The notes beneath the pieces are model-generated. The model worked only from the letters and a program-made list of their open reading frames with translations, was not told the DNA's origin and searched no databases. 64,000 nt of DNA, from the NCBI RefSeq assembly GCF_010211765.1, contig NZ_PDWO01000001.1, positions 372,001-436,000 on the forward strand, read 5' to 3'. Origin of the DNA: Pseudoxanthomonas kaohsiungensis (GTDB lineage: Bacteria > Pseudomonadota > Gammaproteobacteria > Xanthomonadales > Xanthomonadaceae). Made by a program: the position numbers and the translations under genes. This document shows positions 51,456 to 60,007 of this stretch, in pieces; positions within the stretch are counted from its first letter, which is position 1; each line of letters starts with the position of its first letter.

Positions 51456-52751
51456 ATGATCCGCTTCGCCTTATGCCTGGCCTGCCTGCTCCTGCTCAGC
51501 GCCTGCCAGCCACCGGTGCGCCTGATGCCGGCGCCGGCGATCTTCCTCAACGGCGAGCACAACCTGTTCGCGGCCAACGCGCACCTCGACAGGAGCAGCC
51601 AGATCGAGGTGTTCTACGCGACCAACCGGCTGGCATTCGGCCCGTCCGCCGCGCCGGCGTATACCGTCTTCCCCGGCGACGAGCTGCGCATGGGCGTGGC
51701 CACCCTGGACATCGGTGGCGGCGGCCGCAGCTGGGACTGGCTCTACGAGCAGTCCACCCAGGCCTCGGCCGAGCGACGCCCGCAACTGCTGGTGAACTCG
51801 ATGGACCCGCAGGCCACGGTGCCGCTGGGCGGCAGCGTCGACGCACCGGGCGAGGCGGCACTGGCGTATTTCCGACGCATCGACGAGGCCCTCGCGCAGG
51901 CGGCCGATCCTGACCTGACCATCTACGTGCATGGCGCCAACACCAGCGTCGGCCGGGCCACCGCGCAGGCGGCGCAGTACCGGCACTTCACCGGGCGGAA
52001 CTCCGTGGTGTTGTCGTTCCTGTGGCCGTCGGCGGAAAACTTCATGCGGTTCTCGCACGACGTGTCCAAGGCCGGCGAGACCGCCCCGGCCTTCGCGCAA
52101 CTGGTGCGGATGCTGGCCAGGCACACGCGTGCGCGCCACATCAACGTGATCGCCTACAGTTCGGGGGCGATGGTCGCCTCGCCGGGCCTGGCCCTGCTGG
52201 GCACGCCGGCGCCCGGCTACGACCCGGCGTCGGTGCGCCTGGGCGAGGTCTACTTTCCCGCGCCGGACGCCGATTTCCGCCGGTTCGTCGGCGAGCTGCA
52301 GGCCTACCACGGGTATCCGCGCCGGGTGACGGTCACGGTGAACATGCGCGACTCCGTGCTGGTGCTGTCGCGCCTGCACCAGCGCGGCTCGCGCGCCGGC
52401 CGGCCCGACCCGTCCGAACTCGGCCCGGAAGATGCGCAGTGGATGGTCGAGGCATCGCAGCGCCTCGATTTCGACCTGATCTCGGCGCGCGCCGGCGACC
52501 TGCCCGGCATGGACCGGCGCTCGCACGTGTTCTGGTACGACCACCCGTGGGTCAGCAGCGACGTGCTGCTGAAGATGCTGTTCCACTTCGAGCCCGGACA
52601 GCGTGGACTGCAGCGCAACCGCAGCGAGGCCGGCCTGCAGTACTGGACATTCCCGCAGGACTACGAGACGCGGCTGGACGCGGTCATGGACGGACTTGTC
52701 CGCACCGCTGCGGCGCAGGCGCAGCAGGACGAGAAGACCTCGACGCAGTAG
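51456..52751 (+). CDS. DUF900-type alpha/beta hydrolase lipoprotein
   Basis: This lipoprotein has 431 residues, with a lipobox in LLLLSAC (about residue 17). The core belongs to the DUF900 alpha/beta hydrolases: IEVFYATNRLAFG, LTIYVHGANTSVGRATAQAAQ, VVLSFLWPSAENF and the nucleophile region INVIAYSSGAMVAS (Ser in YSSGA). A late FWYDHPWVSSDVL carries the candidate His. The function is unknown; family members act on esters or lipids. The array of palindromic repeats after its stop probably ends transcription. Confidence 0.85.
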   Translation: MIRFALCLACLLLLSACQPPVRLMPAPAIFLNGEHNLFAANAHLDRSSQIEVFYATNRLAFGPSAAPAYTVFPGDELRMGVATLDIGGGGRSWDWLYEQSTQASAERRPQLLVNSMDPQATVPLGGSVDAPGEAALAYFRRIDEALAQAADPDLTIYVHGANTSVGRATAQAAQYRHFTGRNSVVLSFLWPSAENFMRFSHDVSKAGETAPAFAQLVRMLARHTRARHINVIAYSSGAMVASPGLALLGTPAPGYDPASVRLGEVYFPAPDADFRRFVGELQAYHGYPRRVTVTVNMRDSVLVLSRLHQRGSRAGRPDPSELGPEDAQWMVEASQRLDFDLISARAGDLPGMDRRSHVFWYDHPWVSSDVLLKMLFHFEPGQRGLQRNRSEAGLQYWTFPQDYETRLDAVMDGLVRTAAAQAQQDEKTSTQ

Positions 52752-52772
52752 GGCCCGTCGCCGTGCTGCAGC

Positions 52773-52920
52773 GTAGAGCGGGGCTTGCCCCGCTGCCCAC
52801 GCTGCAGGCGCCGTAGAGCGGGGCTTGCCCCGCTGCCCACGCTACAAGCGTCGTAGAGCGGGGCTTGCCCCGCTGCCCAACCGCCCGGCCAGCCTATCAG
52901 CGGGGCAAGCCCCGCTCTAC
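52773..52920. repeat. Tandem 40-bp repeat array of the GTAGAGC palindrome (3 direct + 1 inverted)
   Basis: The 24-bp unit (core AGCGGGGCTTGCCCCGCT) starts at 52773, 52813 and 52853, exactly 40 bp apart, with near-identical linkers (CCCACGCTGCAGGCGC and close variants). An inverted copy lies at 52898-52920. It lies between the convergent DUF900 and macroglobulin genes. The linkers are similar to each other, so this is not a CRISPR array. Confidence 0.9.
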
Positions 52921-53018
52921 GGATGACAGGCGCTCCAGCGGCACACCCCCGCTCCACGACCAGGCGGGACCATCGGCGGGGCAATGCCCCGCCTCCTGGC
53001 CGGCGATGCCACCCGCCC

Positions 53019-56000
53019 TCAGGGGGGCGTCACCGTCACCTGCGCCGGGCGTGCCACGCCGGTGCCGCGCAGGGTGGGCCGGTACATGTCCTCGGCCTGC
53101 GGCGGCGGCACCGTGTAGGTGCCCGGAGTGACCGCGCGCACCAGGTAGTACAACCGCGCGGTCGTACCCTGGCCCAGCGCCAGCGCCGCCGCGTAGCGGT
53201 CGTCGCGGTACTCCTCGTGGCGCAGGTCGGCCTGGCCGGCGCGGTCGGCGAGCGCCACGCCCTCGATGCCCACGCCGTCCCACTGCGCGGCGTCGCCCAG
53301 GTTGAGGTTCTCGGCCTCCAGGCCCGCCGGCAGCAGGTCGGTGACCAGCGCATCGGGCATCGCTTCCTGGGCCTGCACGGTCAAGCGCGCCACCAGCACC
53401 TGGCCCTCCTCGAGCGCACCGCCCTTCCACGGCGTGCCGTCGGTCAGGAACCAGTCGCGGACCACGCCCACCTGGCGGCGGTCCTCGGCCGGTGGCTTCT
53501 GCGGGATGCCGGCGACCTCGATGCTGGCGTAGAACGGGCCGCCCCCGGGCTCGAACCGCAGGCCGCGCGCCAGCGCGGCATGGTCGAGCCGGCGGGTGAG
53601 GCTGGCCGCCGGCTGCAGCACCTGCGCGTCGCCACCGGCCAGCAGCCGCCCGCCGAGCTTGCGCCCGTCGCCGGCGTCCAGCGCGCGTCCCAGCCGGGCC
53701 ACGGCCATCTGCTCCTGGGTACTGAGCCACATCCGGCCCTGGTCGTCGCGGCGGGCCTGCAGCGCGCGGGCCAGGTCGACAGCGCGCGCGTCGTACTTCG
53801 CCTCGGCCCTGCCGCGCTCGTGCAGCAGCGCCACCATCAGCGCGTCGTCGCGAATGCGGCTGCCGTAGTCGCCCAGCCACGGCGGCCGCTGCTCAGGATC
53901 GCGGGCGAAGCCGTCGGCGATCGCCGCCGCCCCGCGCTTGCCATCGCCCTGCAGGGCCAAGGCCAGGCCCAGCTGGACCAGCGGCAGGCCGGTGAGGCTG
54001 CTGCCCTTCTCCTGGTCGTACATCGCGCGCAGGGTGCCCAGCGGGGCGCGGTTGACCCGAGCCAGCACGTAGCCGGCGTAGGCGCGGTTGGCGAAGCGCA
54101 GGTGTTCGCGGTGGTCGCGGCCGTAGAACTGCGCGCCACCGGACAGCAGGTCTTCGGAGAGCCGGTCCAGCGCCTTCTGCAGCACGCCATCGGGCACGGC
54201 GAAGCCGGCCTCGCGCGCGTCGAGCAGGAAGTCGACGATGTACGGGGTCAGCGCCGGCTCCGCGTCGCCCTCGCCACCCCACAGCGAGAAGTGCCCGTTG
54301 CCCGTCTGCATCGCGGCCAGGCGGCCGAACGCACCTTCCATGCGCGCACGCCGTGCCGGTGCGTCCAGCACCGGGCCGCCGAGCCGCTGTGCGGTCTGCG
54401 GATCCATCACCAGCGCCGCATAGCCCTTGCTGGTGGTCTGTTCGGCGCAGCCGTAGGGATAGTCGAGCAGGCCCTGCAGCGCCGAGGCGAACGGGATCGG
54501 CGGCGTGGCGGTCACCCGCAGGCGCACGTCGACGGTATCGGCGATCAGGCCATCGGCCAGCGCGGCATCGAGCACCAGCGGCGCGCCGTCCTCCAGCACC
54601 CGCGTCTGCGCGCGCAGGACGCCCGGCCAGGCCGCGCGCACCGGCAGGTCGTAGCGCCGGTCAACGGCGTAGCCGCCGCCGTCCACGCGAACGCGCACCT
54701 GCGCCACGGAATTGCCCGGCTGCGCGAGCAGCGGGAACTCGAGCGTGGCCTTGGCGCCGTCCTCCAGCCGCAGCCGGCGCTGGCCCTCGCCCACGGCCAG
54801 CGGACCCTCGCCTTCCACGCGCACCCGGAACTCGCCGGCGCTGCCGCTGAAGTTCTGCAGGTCCAGGCTGACCGTGCCGCGATCGCCCGGGGCCAGCACC
54901 CGCGGCATGCCCGCTTCGGCCACCACCGGCGCGCGCACCAGCACCTCGCCGTCGCGCTTTCCGTAACGGTCGTCGGCATAGACCAGCACCGACACCCGCA
55001 GGGTGCCGTTGAAGTCGGGCAGCGGCAGCTTCAGCCGCGCATTGCCCTGCGCGTCCAGCGCCACCGGCCCGGAGAACAGGTCCACGGTCTGCACCCGCGC
55101 GGTCGGCCGCCGCGCCTGCGGCAGCGCGTCGAGCGCCAGGTCGCCACCGAACCGCATCCGCGCGCTGCCGCCGTCGAAGCTCTCGATCACGCGTCCGTAG
55201 ACGTCATAGGCATCGGTGGCCAGCCGGCGCTGGGCGAAGAAATGCGCGTTGGCGTCCGGGACCGGGAAACGGGTGATGTTGAGGATGCCCACGTCCACCG
55301 CCGACACGGTCACGTGCGCCTGCCGCCCGGCCAGCTGCGGCGCGCTGACGGTGACCGGCAGGTCCTGTTGCGGCCGCATCTGCGCCGGGACCTTGAGCCC
55401 CACGGCGACCCTGCGGTCGTCGCGCCGCATCGGCACGTGGGCCACGCCGACCGCGCGCGCCGGCGTCACCTGGCTGGTCGCCGAGCCGCCGCGGAACACC
55501 AGCGCGGTGACATAGACGTCGTGTCGCTCCCAATCCTCGGTGACCGGGACCTCGAAGGTGCCCGACGCCTTGCCGTCCTTGCCGCGCACCTCGATCTCGT
55601 GCACGTAGAGCAGGCGGTCGCTCTCCACCATGAGGACGCCGCGACCGGCATGCGGCGGGGTCACGGTCACCTTGAGCGTATCGCCGGCACGATAGGCGGT
55701 GCGGTCCAGGGCCAGCTTGACCTTGTCCGGGCGCGCATCGGGGCCGCGGTTGTCGTCGCCCCAGCTCCAGCCGGCGCGGAACGGGTAGCGCATGGTCAGG
55801 CCGGTCGAGGGGTCGAGCACGTCGACCCGGTACTCGCCCCACTCCACCGGGAAATCGAAGCGGGCCGCGGTCGCGCCAGCGTCGAGCGTGCGCGTTTCCA
55901 CGTTCTCGAAGCGGCGGGTGAAGTCGTAGTCCCAGCCGCCGTCGTCCTGGTAGCGCCAGTGGTAGTCGCGCAGCTCGCGCACCAGCGTGACCTTCAGCCC

Positions 56001-57980
56001 GCCCGCCGGTTCCGGCCGGCCCTGCGCGTCCACGCGCACCAGTTCGAAGCGGGCGCTGGCGTTGGCATCGGCGCCGTCGTCCGGGTCGAACAGCGGACGC
56101 ACCCCGACCAGCGCCGGCGCAGGCCACAGCACGCGCTGCAGGTTCCGGTTCACCGGGCGGCCACCGCTCTCGTGCACGCTGCCGGCGAGGGTCACCAGCA
56201 CCGGCGTGGCGGCGCGCGTCGCTTCCTCCGGCAACGGCAGCGAGGCCTCGATGCGTCCCCGCGGATCGAACGCCTGGTCGAGCACGTCGCGCGGCTCCTT
56301 CGGCAGTTCCACGGTCGGGTCGCCGAAGGAATAGCCCGGCAGTCCATCGAGCGGTTCGCGAGCCACGGCCAGCGCCATCTTCGCGGTGAAACGGTTGCCC
56401 GCCGCCGGCGCGCCGTACAGGTAGGCCGCATCGGCCTGCAGCTTCAGCGGCTCGCCCGGGCGCAGGGTGGCCTGCTCCTTCGGCGTGGACAGTTCGAGCT
56501 TCAGGCGCTCGGGCAGGAACTCCTCGATCCGCAGGGTCATGCCCTGGACCACGTCCTTGCCGGCCGGGTCGGTGCGGAACTCGACCTGCCAACGCCCGGT
56601 CGGCGCGTCGGCCGGGATCGCCTGCTCGAAGGCGTAGTAGCCCTGCGCACCCGGGTCGAGCCGCGTCTCGCGGAACACGCGGCCGTCCGGCTGTTTGAGC
56701 CGCAGGAACAACGGCTGGCCGCGGCCGCCCGCCGGCAGCGGCAGTGCCCGGCCGTCGTCGTCGCGCAGCAGCGCGCTGATCCGCACCGTCTCGCCGGGGC
56801 GGTAGAGGTCGCGCCCGGACCAGGCGAACACGTCGAACGCGGCCTGCGCGCGCCCGCCCACCGCGAACTCGGACAGGTCCAGTGCCGGCTGGTTGAACGG
56901 GAGCAGGGACACGTCCTTGCCGCGGCGCGCCACCAGCACGTGGCCGGCGTCCAGGGTGTATTCGAGCAGCGCGTTGCCATGGCCGTCGGTGGCCGACTTC
57001 AGCAGCGCCTCGCCCCTGGCATCGAGCACGCGCAACTCCACCCCGCTCAGCGGCGCTCCATCGTGCAGCGAGGCGGCATGCACGAACACGGTGTCGCGAT
57101 AGGCGCGCGCATGCAGGCCGATGTCGCTGACGGTGAAGAACGCGGTGTCGTACTGGTCGCTGAACTGCCCGACCCGGCGCAGCACCGCGAAGTACAGGCC
57201 CGGCTGCTGCAGCTCGGCGATCTCCTGCAGCGGCAGGTAATTGAGCACGCGTTCGTTGCGCTCGCCGCCCAGGACGAAGCGGTTGAGGTAGACCGGCTCG
57301 GCCAGGTCGCGCAGCGGCGCCTCGTCGCCGTAGTCGCGGTCGAGCTCCCAGCCGCCACGACGGCCGCCGCGCTGGAACTGGGCGAAGAAGCGCGGCAGTT
57401 CGGACTCGCGCACGCGCAGGAACTCGACGTCCACCTCCGGCACGTTCACCGACACCACCGGCAGGCCACGGCTGTCGCGCGCCGGCAGCACGCTGCCCTG
57501 CGAAGCGAAGCCGGCCACCGGATCCAGCTCGCCGGTGTGCACGGTCTTTTTCAGCGGTGCGGCCAGGCGGCTGCCATCGGCAGCCAGCAGGCCCGCGGCC
57601 ACGGTCACGGTGTAGTCGCGCGCCGGCTCCACGTAGGGGTAGCGCAGGGTCCTGCCGTCGTCCGACAGCGACCAGCCGCTGTCCCCGGAACCGGCCGGCT
57701 CGACCGTCAGCAGCCGGTCGAACTCCTGGGTGCCGACCAGGGGCCGCGAGAATTCCAGCGCCAGCGCCAGGCTGCCCTCGTGCTGGTCCGGCCAGGCACG
57801 GACCAGGCCGAAACCGCTGACTTGCTCGCGCTTGGCCTGCAGCTTCTCGCCACCGGCCTCGGGCAGCTGCCCGCCGGGATCACGGCTGCACCCGGCCAGG
57901 GCGAGCAACAGCGCCAGGCATCCCGCCACCATCCCGCCGGAGAACCGGCCCCCGTTCCCCCTGCCCACCGTCGCCGCCAT
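53019..57980 (-). CDS. Bacterial alpha-2-macroglobulin, thioester-containing lipoprotein
   Basis: This periplasmic protease trap has 1653 residues. The signal peptide ends in a lipobox (LALAGC). MG-type beta-sandwich domains repeat through the N-terminal two thirds. The thioester motif is present (YPYGCAEQTTS, Cys1178 to Gln1181), followed by the alpha/alpha toroid domain. The ATG at 57980 has a GGGAG ribosome-binding site 8 bp upstream; a GTG at 57989 has none. Family members bait and covalently trap attacking proteases. The usual partner pbpC is not adjacent. Confidence 0.93.
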   Translation of the reverse strand: MAATVGRGNGGRFSGGMVAGCLALLLALAGCSRDPGGQLPEAGGEKLQAKREQVSGFGLVRAWPDQHEGSLALALEFSRPLVGTQEFDRLLTVEPAGSGDSGWSLSDDGRTLRYPYVEPARDYTVTVAAGLLAADGSRLAAPLKKTVHTGELDPVAGFASQGSVLPARDSRGLPVVSVNVPEVDVEFLRVRESELPRFFAQFQRGGRRGGWELDRDYGDEAPLRDLAEPVYLNRFVLGGERNERVLNYLPLQEIAELQQPGLYFAVLRRVGQFSDQYDTAFFTVSDIGLHARAYRDTVFVHAASLHDGAPLSGVELRVLDARGEALLKSATDGHGNALLEYTLDAGHVLVARRGKDVSLLPFNQPALDLSEFAVGGRAQAAFDVFAWSGRDLYRPGETVRISALLRDDDGRALPLPAGGRGQPLFLRLKQPDGRVFRETRLDPGAQGYYAFEQAIPADAPTGRWQVEFRTDPAGKDVVQGMTLRIEEFLPERLKLELSTPKEQATLRPGEPLKLQADAAYLYGAPAAGNRFTAKMALAVAREPLDGLPGYSFGDPTVELPKEPRDVLDQAFDPRGRIEASLPLPEEATRAATPVLVTLAGSVHESGGRPVNRNLQRVLWPAPALVGVRPLFDPDDGADANASARFELVRVDAQGRPEPAGGLKVTLVRELRDYHWRYQDDGGWDYDFTRRFENVETRTLDAGATAARFDFPVEWGEYRVDVLDPSTGLTMRYPFRAGWSWGDDNRGPDARPDKVKLALDRTAYRAGDTLKVTVTPPHAGRGVLMVESDRLLYVHEIEVRGKDGKASGTFEVPVTEDWERHDVYVTALVFRGGSATSQVTPARAVGVAHVPMRRDDRRVAVGLKVPAQMRPQQDLPVTVSAPQLAGRQAHVTVSAVDVGILNITRFPVPDANAHFFAQRRLATDAYDVYGRVIESFDGGSARMRFGGDLALDALPQARRPTARVQTVDLFSGPVALDAQGNARLKLPLPDFNGTLRVSVLVYADDRYGKRDGEVLVRAPVVAEAGMPRVLAPGDRGTVSLDLQNFSGSAGEFRVRVEGEGPLAVGEGQRRLRLEDGAKATLEFPLLAQPGNSVAQVRVRVDGGGYAVDRRYDLPVRAAWPGVLRAQTRVLEDGAPLVLDAALADGLIADTVDVRLRVTATPPIPFASALQGLLDYPYGCAEQTTSKGYAALVMDPQTAQRLGGPVLDAPARRARMEGAFGRLAAMQTGNGHFSLWGGEGDAEPALTPYIVDFLLDAREAGFAVPDGVLQKALDRLSEDLLSGGAQFYGRDHREHLRFANRAYAGYVLARVNRAPLGTLRAMYDQEKGSSLTGLPLVQLGLALALQGDGKRGAAAIADGFARDPEQRPPWLGDYGSRIRDDALMVALLHERGRAEAKYDARAVDLARALQARRDDQGRMWLSTQEQMAVARLGRALDAGDGRKLGGRLLAGGDAQVLQPAASLTRRLDHAALARGLRFEPGGGPFYASIEVAGIPQKPPAEDRRQVGVVRDWFLTDGTPWKGGALEEGQVLVARLTVQAQEAMPDALVTDLLPAGLEAENLNLGDAAQWDGVGIEGVALADRAGQADLRHEEYRDDRYAAALALGQGTTARLYYLVRAVTPGTYTVPPPQAEDMYRPTLRGTGVARPAQVTVTPP

Positions 57981-58009
57981 GCGCCGCACTCCCTGCCCGC
58001 GTTGCAGCG

Positions 58010-58015
58010 AGTATA
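58010..58015 (-). promoter_or_regulatory. Candidate -10 box of the macroglobulin gene
   Basis: On the minus strand TATACT lies 29 bp upstream of the ATG. No matching -35 is clear, so the gene may also be read from the kinase operon 57-66 bp upstream. Confidence 0.35.
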
Positions 58016-58046
58016 GGCGGCACCGGCCAAGACCCGGCGCGTCAGG

Positions 58047-59561
58047 TCATCCGCGCCCGCGCAAGGCCTCGGCGACCGCCTCGAACAGGCGGTGCATCCC
58101 CAGCGGCTGCGTCAGCCGCAGCAACGGCATCGTCGCCGGCACGAGCGAGGCGTCGAGCGGCGCATCCTCGTCCTCGATCACGATCGCCGGTCCCTCGTAG
58201 CCGGACTCGTGCATGGTGGAGAGCAGCCGTTCGGCCGGGAACAGCTCGATTCCGCTGTCGACCAGGACCACGTCGGCCGAACCGGTCTCCGCCCAGCGCC
58301 GCAGCGCGGCGGCGCCATCCGTCGCCAGTTCCGGCCGGTAGCCCTGGCTGACCAGGGCGTTGCCGATCAGGCTCATGCGCGAGCCTTCGCGGATCACCAG
58401 CAGGATCCGCTCGCCCTGGCCGAGGACCGTGACCGGCGCCTCCTCGACCTCGGGGCCGGACTCGTCCACCGCGGCAGGCAGCCACAGCTCGAAACGCGTG
58501 CCCTGGCCCGGCGCGCTGTCTACCCCGATGCGGCCGCCCAGGCTCTCGATGATGCGCTTGCACGACACCAGCCCCAGGCCGGTACCGCCGGGCTTGGTGG
58601 TGAAGAACGGGGTGAACAGGTTCTCCCGGGTATGGGCGTCCATCCCGTTGCCGGTGTCGGCCACCACCACGCGCACGCCCCCGTCGGCCTCTGCCGCCGA
58701 CAGTTCCAGGCGCCCGCCGGCGGGCATGGCCTGGATCGCGTTGAGGCACAGGTTGAGCAGGCATTGCTGCAGCTCGGTGTAGTTCGCGTCGAGGACCAGC
58801 TCGGGGTCGGCCAGCTCCACCTCAAGTTCGACCGTGCGCGGCAGGCTGCCCTTGAGCAGCAGCTGCACCGCATGGAACAGGTCGGCCAGCCGGAAGCGCT
58901 CGCTGGCGCGTCGCGAACCGCGCACGAAGGACAGCATCGACTCGGCCATCTCGTGCCCGCGCCGGCCGCACTCGGCCACGACCTTGGCCAGCTGGTGCAG
59001 GCGCGGGTCCTCGCTGCGCTGGGCGATCAGGTCCGGCACGATCAGCAGCGGCTGCAGGATGTTGCGCAGGTCGTGGCTGAGTCCCGCGGCCAGCAGCGAC
59101 AGGCTTTCCAGCCGCTGGCTGCGCATCAGCTCGGCTTCCACGCGCGCGCGCTCGGCCTCGGTCCGGGCTTCGCGCAGCGCGCGTTCCACCGCGGCCGGCA
59201 GGCGCGCGCTGCTGTGCTTGAGGATGTAGTCGTTGGCGCCTTCGCGCAGCGCGGCGACCGCCACGTCCTCGCCGATCGTGCCCGAGACGAAGATGAAGGG
59301 CAGCCCCGGCGCCTGCCCGCGCACGATCCGCAGCGCCTCGTGCCCGGAGAAGCCGGGCATCGACAGGTCCGACAGGACGATATGCGGATCGAAGTCCGCC
59401 AGCGCATGCCGCAGGCCCTTCTCGTCGTCCACCCGCAGGTAGTCCGCGGCCAGGCCGGCCTCTTCCAGCTGCATCTGCAGCAACTCCGCGTCCTCCGGCG
59501 AATCCTCGACGAACAGGACCCGGAAGCGCGCGTCGCTGCTGATCGCCCGCAGTGGCGCCAT
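58047..59561 (-). CDS. Hybrid histidine kinase (REC-HK-REC-like)
   Basis: This cytoplasmic protein has 504 residues and no sensor or membrane region. It begins with a receiver domain (phospho-acceptor Asp65 in IVLSDLSMPG, Lys in NDYILKHS). A His box (AAGLSHDLRNILQPLL) and a complete HATPase domain follow (NLCLNAIQAM, VADTGNGMD, GGTGLGLVSCKRI). A C-terminal receiver-like domain (ILLVIREGSRMSLIGNALV) lacks the acidic pair and reads VVLVDSGIEL at the acceptor site. It is the third gene of the two-component operon, 2 bp after the response regulator. Confidence 0.9.
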   Translation of the reverse strand: MAPLRAISSDARFRVLFVEDSPEDAELLQMQLEEAGLAADYLRVDDEKGLRHALADFDPHIVLSDLSMPGFSGHEALRIVRGQAPGLPFIFVSGTIGEDVAVAALREGANDYILKHSSARLPAAVERALREARTEAERARVEAELMRSQRLESLSLLAAGLSHDLRNILQPLLIVPDLIAQRSEDPRLHQLAKVVAECGRRGHEMAESMLSFVRGSRRASERFRLADLFHAVQLLLKGSLPRTVELEVELADPELVLDANYTELQQCLLNLCLNAIQAMPAGGRLELSAAEADGGVRVVVADTGNGMDAHTRENLFTPFFTTKPGGTGLGLVSCKRIIESLGGRIGVDSAPGQGTRFELWLPAAVDESGPEVEEAPVTVLGQGERILLVIREGSRMSLIGNALVSQGYRPELATDGAAALRRWAETGSADVVLVDSGIELFPAERLLSTMHESGYEGPAIVIEDEDAPLDASLVPATMPLLRLTQPLGMHRLFEAVAEALRGRG

Positions 59562-59563
59562 GT

Positions 59564-60007
59564 TCAACCTTCGCCCACCGGCGGTTCGTTGATCACCGCC
59601 CAGAACTTGCCCAGGGTCTTCACGGCCGCGAAGAACTGGTCGATGTCCACCGGCTTGACCACGTAGGCGTTGACGCCCAGGTTCCAGCTGCGGACCAGGT
59701 CGCTCTCCTCGCGCGAGGACGAGAGGATCACCACCGGCATCCTGCGCAGGCGCTCGTCGGCGCGGATGCGCTGCAGCACTTCCAGCCCGTCCATGCGCGG
59801 CATCTTGATGTCCAGCAGCAGCACCGCCGGGTCCTCGTCGGAACGGTCGGCGAAGCGGCCCTTGCGGTGCAGGTACTCCATCGCCTCGACCCCGTCCTCG
59901 ACGTGGACGATCGGGTTGGCCAGGTTCGCCTCGCGCAGCGCATCGACCGCCATTTCGGCGTCGGCGAGGCTGTCTTCGGCCAGCAGGATGGTGCGGATCG
60001 CGCTCAT
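59564..60007 (-). CDS. Single-domain response regulator (Rcp1-like)
   Basis: The receiver-only protein has 147 residues. It has the acidic pair (LLAEDSLADAEM), the acceptor Asp66 (VLLLDIKMPRMDG), Thr/Ser (VVILSSSREE) and Lys (AYVVKPVDIDQF). The shape resembles regulators paired with phytochrome-like kinases. There is no output domain, so it must act by protein contact or phosphorelay. Its start overlaps the stop of the kinase gene by 4 bp (ATGA). Confidence 0.94.
   Translation of the reverse strand: MSAIRTILLAEDSLADAEMAVDALREANLANPIVHVEDGVEAMEYLHRKGRFADRSDEDPAVLLLDIKMPRMDGLEVLQRIRADERLRRMPVVILSSSREESDLVRSWNLGVNAYVVKPVDIDQFFAAVKTLGKFWAVINEPPVGEG

Noticed and set aside
52773-52920. CRISPR-like spacing of repeats (24-bp repeat, 16-bp gaps)
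   Set aside because: The gaps are nearly identical to each other, the units are perfect palindromes also found singly elsewhere, and no cas gene is present.
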